A DNA stretch of 14,941 nt, taken from assembly GCA_041686235.1 (NCBI GenBank), contig JAWLED010000070.1:1-14941 (forward strand), in the 5' to 3' direction. The stretch comes from JAAAOH01 sp041686235 (GTDB taxonomy: Bacteria > Spirochaetota > Spirochaetia > DSM-27196 > PWMO01). Both the position numbers and the translations under genes were made by a program. Below the pieces are notes generated by a model, which worked only from the letters and a program-made list of their open reading frames with translations, searched no databases and had not been told where the DNA came from. Position 1 is the first letter of the stretch; every line of letters starts with the position of its first letter. This document shows, one piece after another, positions 1 to 6,861 of the stretch.

Positions 1-1703
1 ATGGAGAGTCCTTTTCGCGCCATTTCGACAACGTTGGTACGTGCCGGGCCGGGGGCCGGCTCGAAGTACTTGCCGGTGTGTCCGTGAAAATAGAGCGCAT
101 TTCCGTTTTTGTTGACCAACACCGATGGTGCGGCAGTTTCAAGAATGAATCGCTCGGTTTCCCGTTTGATCTGCAGTGCTTGCGGTGTCTCCTCGGGCCG
201 CTGTTCGGGTTGTGCCTTAGTAGAGACCCCGGAGCGAAGAGAGCTGAACTCGAGCTCGGTCACGGAGTGGGTGTGTTGCCGGCCGGGCTTGAGACGGTAT
301 ATGCGAGCCGTTTTATCGAGGCTCTCAAAGGCGTCCGAAAAAGGGGCCACGCTTTCAGAGTTTCCGAGCATCAGAACTCCCTCGCCGTTAAGGCCGTAAA
401 GGATTCTATTGAGCACGGTCTTCTGCGCAGTTGGTTTCAAGTAGATGAGCACGTTGCGGCAACATACCAAGTCGAGCCTCGAGAAGGGTGGGTCCGACGT
501 TACGTCCTGGATTGCAAAGGCTATGCTTCCACGAATACTCTGTTTTGCCCGATAGCGTCCATCGGTCTCGGTGAAGTAGCGGCTGAGTCGCTCCTTCGAG
601 ACGTCGGCTTCGATGTTTTTCGAGAATACCCCGCGTCGAGCCATCGTGATGGCCCGGTCATCGAGGTCGGTGGCATATATGCTGACGGTCGGATGTACAC
701 CGGTGGCTACAATTGCCTCTTGGATGACGATCGCCACCGAGTACGCCTCTTCTCCGGTGGCGCACCCCGGAACCCACACCCGGAACTCCTCGCCACGATG
801 GTGCGGGAGGTACTCGTCGATGAGCACGCGTTTGAGGCGCTCGAAGGCGTCGAAATCTCGAAAGAAGTTCGTCACCCCGATCAGTAAGTCACGAAAGAGC
901 TCCCGAGCCTCCTCGGTGTTTTGCCGCACATAGGTAACGTAGTCGGCAAGCGTATCGATGCGGTGCAGTGACATGCGCCGCTGGATGCGCCGATCGACGG
1001 TGTTCTCTTTGTAGGCGGAAAAGTCGTGGCCAATTTTGTTTCTGAGGATTCCGAGCAGCTTCTCGCGAGAGGCCTCGGGGTGCGTCTGATCGGTGAACAC
1101 GTTCTTCTCGCGCGCCGCGGCTGCTTTTCGCGCGAACACGGAGATGTGTGCCGGCATGTCACCCGGCTCGAGCACGAGATCGGCCAGGCCCTCGTCCACC
1201 ACGCTTTTGGGCATCGTCGGGAATGAGGCCGAGTCCGGAGATTGCGCGATGATAAGGCCGTTATTCTCTTTCACCGCTCGTGAACCAAGGGTGCCGTCGG
1301 TGTTTGCTCCGGACAAGACAACGGCAACACTGCGCCCGTCGGCTTCTGCGGCGAGGCTTCGCAAAAAGTTATCGATGATCATCGTTCCGGGAAGTGTTGC
1401 CTCTTCGCTCAGACGGATTGTTCCCTCGGAGAGGTTGATGGCACGGCCCGGTGGTGCAACGACTACCGTATTGGCGTCATACAGAGCCCCGTCTTCGGCT
1501 ACGAGAACTTCGCGCTGCGTATGTTTTGCGAGAATTCCCGAGAGCATTTCCTTCTCGGAGTCATTGGACTGGTGCTGCACGACAAACACCGTGCAGTGCT
1601 CTTCGTCGGGGAGATTGTCGAGAAATTCCGTTATAGCGCTGAGGCCGCCCGCTGACGCGCCAACCCCAACCAAAACCGGCTCGGTCCCCGTCTTTTCCTT
1701 CAT
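1..1703 (-). CDS. CheB-CheR fusion signalling protein (methylesterase + methyltransferase + start of PAS region), partial
   Basis: The gene starts at 1703 and reads leftwards off the window; about 567 codons are visible and no stop is reached. Residues 1-190 look like a CheB methylesterase domain: GASAGG with the nucleophile Ser17, VQHQS with His44, and SGANTDGTLG with Asp136, which together give the Ser-His-Asp triad. Residues about 210-460 are a CheR methyltransferase: TNFFRD near 278-283, the SAM-binding GCATGEEAYS near 313, and CRNVLIYL further on. From about 515 a PAS-like segment begins (ETAAPSVLVNKNGNALYFHG). There is no CheB receiver domain. In this family the fusion is usually followed by PAS domains and often a histidine kinase, so the missing C-terminus is probably of that kind (inference). 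AGGAAGG at 1714-1708 lies 4 nt before the ATG and supports this start. Upstream sequence is lost in the gap. The family call is firm; the partner receptor is unknown. Confidence 0.93.
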   Translation of the reverse strand, partial: MKEKTGTEPVLVGVGASAGGLSAITEFLDNLPDEEHCTVFVVQHQSNDSEKEMLSGILAKHTQREVLVAEDGALYDANTVVVAPPGRAINLSEGTIRLSEEATLPGTMIIDNFLRSLAAEADGRSVAVVLSGANTDGTLGSRAVKENNGLIIAQSPDSASFPTMPKSVVDEGLADLVLEPGDMPAHISVFARKAAAAREKNVFTDQTHPEASREKLLGILRNKIGHDFSAYKENTVDRRIQRRMSLHRIDTLADYVTYVRQNTEEARELFRDLLIGVTNFFRDFDAFERLKRVLIDEYLPHHRGEEFRVWVPGCATGEEAYSVAIVIQEAIVATGVHPTVSIYATDLDDRAITMARRGVFSKNIEADVSKERLSRYFTETDGRYRAKQSIRGSIAFAIQDVTSDPPFSRLDLVCCRNVLIYLKPTAQKTVLNRILYGLNGEGVLMLGNSESVAPFSDAFESLDKTARIYRLKPGRQHTHSVTELEFSSLRSGVSTKAQPEQRPEETPQALQIKRETERFILETAAPSVLVNKNGNALYFHGHTGKYFEPAPGPARTNVVEMARKGLS

Positions 1704-1707
1704 AATT

Positions 1708-1714
1708 CCTTCCT
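1708..1714 (-). promoter_or_regulatory. Shine-Dalgarno of the CheB-CheR fusion gene
   Basis: AGGAAGG on the minus strand, 4 nt before the ATG at 1703. It fixes the start and contrasts with the genes here that have no Shine-Dalgarno. Confidence 0.7.
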
Positions 1715-1730
1715 ACAGAGGACCCGGTAC

Positions 1731-1830
1731 NNNNNNNNNNNNNNNNNNNNNNNNNNNNNNNNNNNNNNNNNNNNNNNNNNNNNNNNNNNNNNNNNNNNNN
1801 NNNNNNNNNNNNNNNNNNNNNNNNNNNNNN
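1731..1830. other. Assembly gap (100 N)
   Basis: Exactly 100 N, the conventional size for a gap of unknown length. It lies between the 5' end of the cheB-cheR gene and the DUF547 gene. The right border (1831-1883) is extremely GC-rich and repetitive in character, which probably stopped the assembly. The promoter of the cheB-cheR gene, and possibly other genes, may be missing here. Confidence 0.98.
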
Positions 1831-1883
1831 CGCCCGCCCGCGCCCGGCGGCGGTGCTCGGCGGTGGGCCGCGCCCGGCCGCGA
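1831..1883. repeat. GC-rich low-complexity block at the gap edge
   Basis: A run made almost only of G and C, with repeated CGCCCG, GGCGG and GGGCCGCGCCCGGCCGC motifs, ends abruptly at an AT-rich stretch from 1884. By eye it resembles the GC-rich blocks at 2847-2927, 5568-5672 and 6879-6958. No coding role is evident. Confidence 0.5.
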
Positions 1884-1898
1884 AATCACAGAAAAAAC

Positions 1899-1927
1899 TT
1901 GTTAATACAATCGATGTGCATTACTAT
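1899..1927 (+). promoter_or_regulatory. Predicted sigma70-type promoter of the DUF547/tau transcription unit
   Basis: TTGTTA (1899-1904) and TACTAT (1922-1927) are separated by 17 nt, each matching the consensus at four of six positions, in a locally AT-rich patch. A transcript would begin near 1934, directly at the ATG at 1935, so the mRNA may be leaderless. Confidence 0.5.
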
Positions 1928-1934
1928 TTCAATC

Positions 1935-2789
1935 ATGGAAAGGTTGTCTGTGCGCACAGGTATGCGCAGTGCAAGATCGACTCGCGCGGGAGCCGTCACC
2001 GCACTCTTTGTGGTGGTGGCCGCCGGCGCTGTGGCGGCCCCGCAGGCGGAGCTCTGGCCCCGGTGGGAGGCGCACGATCCGGATTCCACCAAAGAGGTTT
2101 CTCACGATGAGTGGGGAACATTTCTGGACACGTATCTCGTTACCGACCATCCCTCCGGTGTGTACCGGGTACGGTACAGCGAGGTCGGCGGCGAGGATCG
2201 CAACGCGCTTCAAGGATACCTCGACCGGCTTCAGTCGGTTGCGGTGTCGGAGCTCAACCGCGACGAGCAGCTCGCCTACTGGATCAACCTCTACAACGCG
2301 GCAACCGTCGAGCTCATCCTCGAGCATTATCCGGTGGATACCATACGAGATATCGGAGAGGGGATGTTTAGCCGCGGGCCCTGGGACGACGAGCTTTTGG
2401 AGATCGAGGGAGAGGACCTCACGCTGAACGACGTCGAGCACAGGATCATACGTCCTATCTGGCAGGATGCGCGCATCCACTACGTGGTCAACTGCGCGAG
2501 CATCGGCTGCCCGAGTATGTATCCGGAACCGCTAACCGCCGAGAACTGGGACCGAGTCTTCGAGGAAGCGGCCGTTGACTACACGGGCCACCCGCGAGGG
2601 GTCAGCTTCGACGACGCTCGGCCCGTGCTTTCTGAGATCTACAACTGGTACTCGGAGGACTTCGGCGACTCGTTCGAGGGGGTGGTGAATCATCTCGAGC
2701 GCTACGTTGATGACGACACCGCAGCGAGGCTGCGGGAGTTCGACCGACGGGTGCGCTATGAGTACGACTGGGCGCTCAACGAGCCGTAA
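1935..2789 (+). CDS. DUF547 family exported protein
   Basis: A 284-residue protein if started at 1935. It has a basic N-terminus, a hydrophobic stretch at about 20-34 and an Ala-rich cleavage region near AAPQA (34-38), so it is probably exported. The body carries the DUF547 signatures in order: AYWINLYNAATVELIL (114-129), LNDVEHRIIRP (164-174) and HYVVNCASIGCP (182-193) with two cysteines. The biochemical role of DUF547 is not established, and I infer none. Start choice: a -10-like TACTAT ends 7 nt before the ATG at 1935 and there is no Shine-Dalgarno, which fits a leaderless start. The ATG at 1962 would give a more typical signal peptide and is the main alternative. The stop is 21 nt before the permease gene, so the protein may be co-transcribed with the importer. 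Confidence 0.85.
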   Translation: MERLSVRTGMRSARSTRAGAVTALFVVVAAGAVAAPQAELWPRWEAHDPDSTKEVSHDEWGTFLDTYLVTDHPSGVYRVRYSEVGGEDRNALQGYLDRLQSVAVSELNRDEQLAYWINLYNAATVELILEHYPVDTIRDIGEGMFSRGPWDDELLEIEGEDLTLNDVEHRIIRPIWQDARIHYVVNCASIGCPSMYPEPLTAENWDRVFEEAAVDYTGHPRGVSFDDARPVLSEIYNWYSEDFGDSFEGVVNHLERYVDDDTAARLREFDRRVRYEYDWALNEP

Positions 2790-2810
2790 TGAGCGACAAA
2801 TGGTGTTTGA

Positions 2811-3689
2811 ATGAGCACGCAACCTATGAAATCTAAACCCGGCGGCCGTCCGGGCGACGGGATCCGCCGGGTACGTCCGGGCGGCGGGAGCCGCGGGGCA
2901 CGCCCGGGCGGCGGGGGCCGCCGGGGCGGCTGGAGCCGCCTCTACAGTGGAGTCGGGATCGGAACGCTCCTGTTGTTGTGGGTCGTGGTGGCGCACCTCG
3001 AGGTGGTAAGCGAGCTCTTCGTGCCGCGGCCGAGCAGCGTGGCCGAAGCCTTCCTGCAGGTAAGTGTCGACGGCTATCGCGGCGGGACCCTGCTCGAGCA
3101 CCTGGCGCGGAGCATGGCGCGGCTGTTGAGCGGATTCGGACTGGCGGCGGTCACGGCAATTCCGCTCGGCTTAGTCATGGGCTTCAGTACGCCGTTGAGG
3201 CGGATCATCGACCCTCTCATCGAGCTCTACCGGCCGTTGCCGCCGCTTGCCTACTACACCCTTCTTATCGTGTGGCTCGGAATCGGCGAGGCGTCGAAAA
3301 TTGCGCTGCTCTTTCTTGCCGCGGTCCCCCCGTTGGTCATCAGCGCGATGGCCGGCGTGCGCGCGATCAGCGCTCAACGTATCGAGAGCGCCTATGCGCT
3401 CGGGGCCACTCGCCGACAGGTGTTGATGCACGTTGCCTTTCCCTCGTGCCTGCCCGACATTTTCACCGGCCTGCGGGTCGGGATCGGCTTTGCCTACACG
3501 ACGCTGGTGTCCGCGGAAATCGTTGCCGCCGCTGCGGGAGTGGGGTGGATGGTGCTCGATGCAAGCAGATTTTTGAGAACGGATATCATATTCGTGAGTA
3601 TTTTCGTGATGGCGCTGACCGGGTGGGGGCTCGACAGGCTTATACGGCTTGCCGAGCACCTTCTCGTGCCATGGCGAGGCCATGGGTAA
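2811..3689 (+). CDS. tauC: ABC transporter permease, TauC/SsuC type (probable taurine or sulfonate importer)
   Basis: A 292-residue inner-membrane permease. After an unusual Gly/Arg/Pro-rich head (residues 10-40) come about six hydrophobic segments (roughly 46-66, 104-124, 145-160, 164-183, 222-245 and 259-275). The cytoplasmic EAA-type loop that contacts the ATPase is at 192-225 (ESAYALGATRRQV... and GLRVGIG). ELYRPLPPLAYYTLLIVWLG followed by IGEASKI closely matches the TauC family as I recall it. It is followed by the binding protein and ATPase genes on the same strand, so the three form one importer. The head is made of three 9-residue repeats encoded by 27-bp DNA repeats and is not part of the usual family. 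No clear Shine-Dalgarno precedes 2811; the ATG at 2826 is an alternative, but it still includes the repeats. Substrate choice within the aliphatic sulfonate group is inferred from the neighbours. Confidence 0.88.
   Translation: MSTQPMKSKPGGRPGDGIRRVRPGGGSRGARPGGGGRRGGWSRLYSGVGIGTLLLLWVVVAHLEVVSELFVPRPSSVAEAFLQVSVDGYRGGTLLEHLARSMARLLSGFGLAAVTAIPLGLVMGFSTPLRRIIDPLIELYRPLPPLAYYTLLIVWLGIGEASKIALLFLAAVPPLVISAMAGVRAISAQRIESAYALGATRRQVLMHVAFPSCLPDIFTGLRVGIGFAYTTLVSAEIVAAAAGVGWMVLDASRFLRTDIIFVSIFVMALTGWGLDRLIRLAEHLLVPWRGHG
2847..2927 (+). repeat. Three tandem 27-bp GC-rich repeats inside the permease gene
   Basis: Units at 2847-2873, 2874-2900 and 2901-2927 each begin CGTCCGGGCG or CGCCCGGGCG and are in frame. 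They encode RPGDGIRRV, RPGGGSRGA and RPGGGGRRG. A fourth partial piece (GGCTGGAGCCGCC) follows at 2928. Each unit can also fold on itself, because CCGGGCGGC pairs with GCCGCCGGG-like sequence. Confidence 0.8.
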
Positions 3690-3709
3690 TCATTTGAACC
3701 GCCACGAAT

Positions 3710-3715
3710 CGAGGA
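3710..3715 (+). promoter_or_regulatory. Shine-Dalgarno of the tauA-like gene
   Basis: GAGGAG ends 10 nt before the ATG at 3726, inside the 36-nt gap after the permease stop. It supports independent initiation on a shared message. Confidence 0.6.
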
Positions 3716-3725
3716 GTTTCCATTT

Positions 3726-4775
3726 ATGATCTCATCCCGGCACCGATTGGTGCTTTCACTGACTGCAGCGGCCGTAATCGCCTGTGTGGCGGCAACGCCG
3801 GTTCTCGCCTCCGGAAGCGAGGAACAAGACGCGCTCGACGAGGTCGTCATCGGCTTTCAGTCGATACCCAACGGCGAAATCGTGGCCAAAAATCTGGGTT
3901 GGCACGAGGAGAGCTTCGAGGTGCCCGTTCGGTGGGTGCAATTCAACTCCGGCAGTGAGCTCAACAGCGCGATCGCCGCCGGAAGCGTTCACCTCGGGCT
4001 CGGGGGGAGCTCCACCACCGTCGCGGCAATCGCGCAAGGCGTCCCCGCACAGGTGATCTGGATCTACGATATCATCGGAGACAATGAGGCGCTCGTCGTG
4101 CGAGACGGAGCCGGCATTGAATCGGTTGAGGACTTGGAGGGGCGGAGGGTTGGAGTACCGTTTGGTGCCACAACCCACTACCATCTGCTCGTTGCCCTGA
4201 GGCTTTTTGATGTGGACCCCTCCACGGTCACGGTTATGGACCTTGCCCCCTCGGATATGCGTGCAGCGTGGCAGCGCGGCGATATCGATGCCGGGTTCGT
4301 GTGGGAGCCGACCCTCGCGGCGATGCTCGATATGGACGGGGAGGTGCTTATCTCCAGTCGCGAGATTGCCGAGGAGGGATTCCCAACCGGTGACATCGGC
4401 ATTGTCCACGAGCGCTTTGGCGAGCAGCACCCCGATGTCGTCGTCCAATACCTCAGGAACCAGATCCGGGCGGTGGAGCTTATCCGCGACGACCCCGAGC
4501 GCGCCGCGCGGGCGGTGGCCGAAGAGTTCGAGCTTGCCGACGAGGAGGCGCTTCGCCAAATGAGCACGCTGGTCTTTCTCGACGGCGACCAACAGCTCGG
4601 TCCTGAGTATCTCGGTACCGCCGAGGCTTCGGGGGCTTTTGCCGAGGTGTTTCTCGAGACCGCACGGTTTCTCGAAGAACAGGACACCATCAGCTCCGCC
4701 CCCGAGCTCGAGGTGTTCGAGCAGGCCATACATACCGGCTTTCTCGAGCAAGCGGTTGACGGGAGGGGTGAATAA
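3726..4775 (+). CDS. tauA: ABC transporter substrate-binding protein, TauA type (probable taurine-binding protein)
   Basis: A 349-residue exported binding protein. The N-terminus has a basic start and hydrophobic core (about 8-28), then mature sequence beginning near SGSEEQ. Cleavage could be by signal peptidase I after VLA (28), or the protein may be lipidated at Cys20, since VIAC at 17-20 fits a lipobox. Family features recalled from E. coli TauA line up well: IGFQSIPNGEIVAKNLGW (42-59), the GLGGSS segment (91-96), ALVVR (122-126), GVPFGATTHYHLL (143-155), AWQRGDIDAGFVWEP (181-195) and TARFLEEQ near the end. Its presumed job is to capture taurine or a related sulfonate and deliver it to the permease encoded just upstream. 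GAGGAG at 3710-3715 lies 10 nt before the ATG and supports the start. No taurine-degrading gene is in the window, so the fate of the substrate is open. Confidence 0.9.
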   Translation: MISSRHRLVLSLTAAAVIACVAATPVLASGSEEQDALDEVVIGFQSIPNGEIVAKNLGWHEESFEVPVRWVQFNSGSELNSAIAAGSVHLGLGGSSTTVAAIAQGVPAQVIWIYDIIGDNEALVVRDGAGIESVEDLEGRRVGVPFGATTHYHLLVALRLFDVDPSTVTVMDLAPSDMRAAWQRGDIDAGFVWEPTLAAMLDMDGEVLISSREIAEEGFPTGDIGIVHERFGEQHPDVVVQYLRNQIRAVELIRDDPERAARAVAEEFELADEEALRQMSTLVFLDGDQQLGPEYLGTAEASGAFAEVFLETARFLEEQDTISSAPELEVFEQAIHTGFLEQAVDGRGE

Positions 4776-4790
4776 TACCGAAAATAGCTC

Positions 4791-5567
4791 GTGCACTCTG
4801 AACTGGCGCTGGAACACGTCTCGTTTGCCTACCCTACGGCCACCGGCGCAATTGCGGCGGTCGAGCGGCTTTCTATGCGTATCGAGCGGGGAGAGTTCGT
4901 GTCCATCGTTGGCCCATCGGGTTGCGGCAAGACTACCGTCTTGCGGCTCATGGCCGGATTCCTCTTGCCCGACGAGGGCGAGGTTCTCGACGAGGGAGAA
5001 CGCGTCGTTGGGCCCGACTGGCGGCGCGGGCTCGTCTTTCAGAAGCCGGAGCTCTACCCCTGGCTCACGGTCGAGGGCAACGTCGCGTTCGGTCCGCGGA
5101 TGCGCGGGGGCCTATCGCCGAAAGAACGCAGCGATCAGGTTCGGCACTACCTCGAGCTCGTCAAGCTGTGGGACTTCCGCGCCAAACGCCCGTACGAGCT
5201 TTCCGGAGGTATGCAGCAGCGCGTGGCACTGGCGAGGGCGCTTGCCAACGAGCCCCACATTCTGCTCCTCGACGAGCCCTTTGCCGCGCTCGATGCGCTT
5301 ACCCGGGAGCACATGCAGGACGAGCTCCGTCGTATTCACGAGCGCACACAGTGCACCGCCGTCCTCGTCACCCATAGCGTCGAGGAGGCCGTCTATCTCT
5401 CTTCCCGCTGCATTGCCCTCTCCGGGCGGCCCTCGCGTATCGTCGCCGAGGTGCCGATCGACCTCGACCGCAGCGGACCTCACGGCAACCGGCAGGGACG
5501 CGAGATAAAAGCCGGGAGGGAGTTCGTGGCGCTTCGCGAGCGCATCATGGATTACATCTGGGAATAG
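4791..5567 (+). CDS. tauB: ABC transporter ATP-binding protein, TauB/SsuB type
   Basis: A 258-residue ATPase that powers the importer from the cytoplasmic face. All nucleotide-binding motifs are intact: Walker A GPSGCGKTT (41-49), Q-loop FQKPELYPW (83-91), signature LSGGMQQRVALARAL (137-151), Walker B ILLLDEPFAALDA (157-169) and the H-loop THSVEEAV (194-201). The PELYPWLTVEGNVAFG stretch and the family-length C-terminal end are typical of nitrate/sulfonate/taurine ATPases. The start is GTG at 4791; an in-frame TAG at 4785-4787 rules out any earlier start. There is no Shine-Dalgarno at normal distance: GGAGGGG overlaps the end of tauA but is about 25 nt away. Translation may therefore be coupled to tauA, whose stop is 15 nt upstream. 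The gene ends convergent to the small membrane-protein gene on the other strand. Confidence 0.9.
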   Translation: MHSELALEHVSFAYPTATGAIAAVERLSMRIERGEFVSIVGPSGCGKTTVLRLMAGFLLPDEGEVLDEGERVVGPDWRRGLVFQKPELYPWLTVEGNVAFGPRMRGGLSPKERSDQVRHYLELVKLWDFRAKRPYELSGGMQQRVALARALANEPHILLLDEPFAALDALTREHMQDELRRIHERTQCTAVLVTHSVEEAVYLSSRCIALSGRPSRIVAEVPIDLDRSGPHGNRQGREIKAGREFVALRERIMDYIWE

Positions 5568-5675
5568 GCCGTGCGCCGCCGCCCGCGTCGCGCCGCCTGC
5601 AAACGCTGGGCCACGGGCCGCGCCAGGTCGCCGCGCCCCCCGGCCGCCTCGCGGCGCCTGCGCCGCGCCGCCACG
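5568..5675. repeat. GC-rich convergent intergenic block, possible shared terminator
   Basis: This 108-bp stretch lies between the convergent ends of tauB and the small membrane-protein gene and is almost entirely G and C, with recurring GCCGCGCC and GGGCCACGGGCCGCGCC motifs. It contains the perfect hairpin CGCGGCGC-CT-GCGCCGCG at 5650-5667. There is no T-tract, so it is not a classic intrinsic terminator. It may still end both transcripts, or be another copy of the GC-rich repeat family seen in this window. Confidence 0.45.
5650..5667. terminator. 8-bp perfect hairpin between convergent genes
   Basis: CGCGGCGC, loop CT, GCGCCGCG. Symmetrical, so it could act on both strands. No U-run follows on either side, which keeps confidence low. 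Confidence 0.3.
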
Positions 5676-5915
5676 TTAGAACTCGCCGAAAAGCGCGAAT
5701 ATCGCAACGCGAACCACCACGGCGCCGAGCACCACGGCAACGCGGGTGTGCAGCACGCGGCGACCGATGAGTGCGCCGCCGCCGCCGGCGACGATCGACC
5801 ACAGGAAAAACCCGACAAGCTCGAACGCCCCCCACACAAAGTAAAACAGCCCGGACAACGCGAAGCCGATGAGAACGCCGATTGCCGCATCGGAGGCGAT
5901 TTCTTTGGATTTCAT
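5676..5915 (-). CDS. Small hydrophobic membrane protein (79 aa), unknown function
   Basis: A 79-residue protein, mostly hydrophobic, with probable membrane segments at about 10-30, 31-50 (Gly-rich, SIVAGGGGALIG) and 57-77. There is no signal peptide cleavage site and I recognise no family. It is very likely a real gene: GAGGAG at 5930-5925 lies 9 nt before the ATG, and the ATG comes one base after the TAG stop of the DMT-family gene upstream, which indicates translational coupling. It is the last gene of the acyltransferase operon. It may act with the DMT protein in the membrane, for example as a subunit or stabiliser, but that rests on gene order only. Confidence 0.75.
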   Translation of the reverse strand: MKSKEIASDAAIGVLIGFALSGLFYFVWGAFELVGFFLWSIVAGGGGALIGRRVLHTRVAVVLGAVVVRVAIFALFGEF

Positions 5916-5916
5916 A

Positions 5917-6861
5917 CTACGTATCTCCTCGAAGGTCTTTGGTTTCGAACGTTAGAGTCGGAGTGCTTACCGATTTCGTGGGCTCTGGTATTACGCAATC
6001 GGGGTTAGGTGCGCTCGCGCGCCGTGGGCCGCCGGCGCCGACCATGAGCACCCCGACGATGAGAACGGTGACTCCCCCGAGTTTCCACCCTCCAAGGGAG
6101 GCGCCTTCGACAATGGAGGCGGTGAGCAAAAGCGGCATCGTCACATAGGCCACGTCGTAGATCGTTCCCATCATAGACGCTCGGCACCGGCGCAGGTACG
6201 ACCACTGAATCATCGCAAATGCGCCGGCTGCGCCGAGAAAGCTCATCACAAAGAGCCACCACGTAAAGCTGCTCTGCGGCAAAAAGGTGTTCGAGAACTC
6301 GCCGGCCTGGGAGACCCCCTTTACCATTGCTTCGAGAGCGGCAAGGCCACCGGCTGCAAGGCCGAAGTAGAACTCCTGTATCCCGATCTTCCCCCGGCGC
6401 AACAGGAGCGCTAGTGTTGGGGTAAGCACGAGCCACAGGACCGCAACGGTAATTAAGAAGCCGGTGTTTGCCCCGTAGAGCGAGGGTTTGCCGCCGACGA
6501 GATTTCCGAAACCGACGAGTAGGGTGCCTCCCACGATGACCACGATTCCGAGGTATTGGGAGCTGGAGAGCTTTTCGTCGAGCTTGTAGCGGGAAAAGAG
6601 CAAAAGCGAGAGGAGGCCGAGACCGTACATGGAGGTGTAGAAGACCGTGGGAGCAAAGCGATTGGCAAGGATCACCCAGAAGGGGTTGGTAAAGTTCATG
6701 AGGATGCCGGTCGTATAGATAGCGGAGGCCCTGCGCTTGCTCGCCTCCTCTGAGCGAAGTCTTGACATGCCGAGCCGCATAACGCCCTTTGATAGATGTA
6801 TGGTCGAGGTTCCCACCACACCTATGGCCATTGCCGTGAGGGCGCCGGCAAGCTCAGTCAT
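5917..6861 (-). CDS. DMT-superfamily (EamA-like) multi-spanning membrane protein
   Basis: A 314-residue membrane protein with roughly nine or ten hydrophobic segments, the first at about 3-20 and the last at 261-277, followed by a 37-residue polar tail. The two-half pattern and the closing LGGVTVLIVGVLMVG helix suggest the drug/metabolite transporter superfamily; I cannot name a substrate. The start is ATG at 6861, chosen because ATGACTGA overlaps the TGA stop of the N-acyltransferase gene by 8 nt, a typical coupling arrangement. An ATG at 6873 (MAKAM...) is the alternative. The same frame stays open to 7104, but that stretch lies inside the upstream gene. Because it sits in an operon for aminolipid acylation, it is a candidate for moving the lipid or its precursor across the membrane (inference; some DMT proteins such as ArnE/ArnF are lipid flippases). 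Confidence 0.75.
   Translation of the reverse strand: MTELAGALTAMAIGVVGTSTIHLSKGVMRLGMSRLRSEEASKRRASAIYTTGILMNFTNPFWVILANRFAPTVFYTSMYGLGLLSLLLFSRYKLDEKLSSSQYLGIVVIVGGTLLVGFGNLVGGKPSLYGANTGFLITVAVLWLVLTPTLALLLRRGKIGIQEFYFGLAAGGLAALEAMVKGVSQAGEFSNTFLPQSSFTWWLFVMSFLGAAGAFAMIQWSYLRRCRASMMGTIYDVAYVTMPLLLTASIVEGASLGGWKLGGVTVLIVGVLMVGAGGPRRASAPNPDCVIPEPTKSVSTPTLTFETKDLRGDT

Noticed and set aside
78..887. 269-codon plus-strand open frame
   Set aside because: It is antisense to the CheB-CheR fusion, whose catalytic motifs and frame are intact to the window edge.
1093..1905. Plus-strand open frame running through the N gap
   Set aside because: It is antisense to the cheB-cheR gene and stays open only because N is unread; no protein motif.
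2847..2927. Short direct repeats as a CRISPR array
   Set aside because: Units are contiguous with no spacers, are in frame and lie within a coding gene.
3756..4817. 353-codon open frame on the minus strand opposite tauA
   Set aside because: It is the antisense shadow of a strongly matching TauA gene in GC-rich DNA; its translation shows no family motif and no ribosome site.
5571..6008. 145-codon plus-strand open frame after tauB
   Set aside because: Antisense to the small membrane-protein gene and the end of the DMT gene, which have a ribosome site and coupling; the Arg-rich translation is typical of GC-rich shadow frames.
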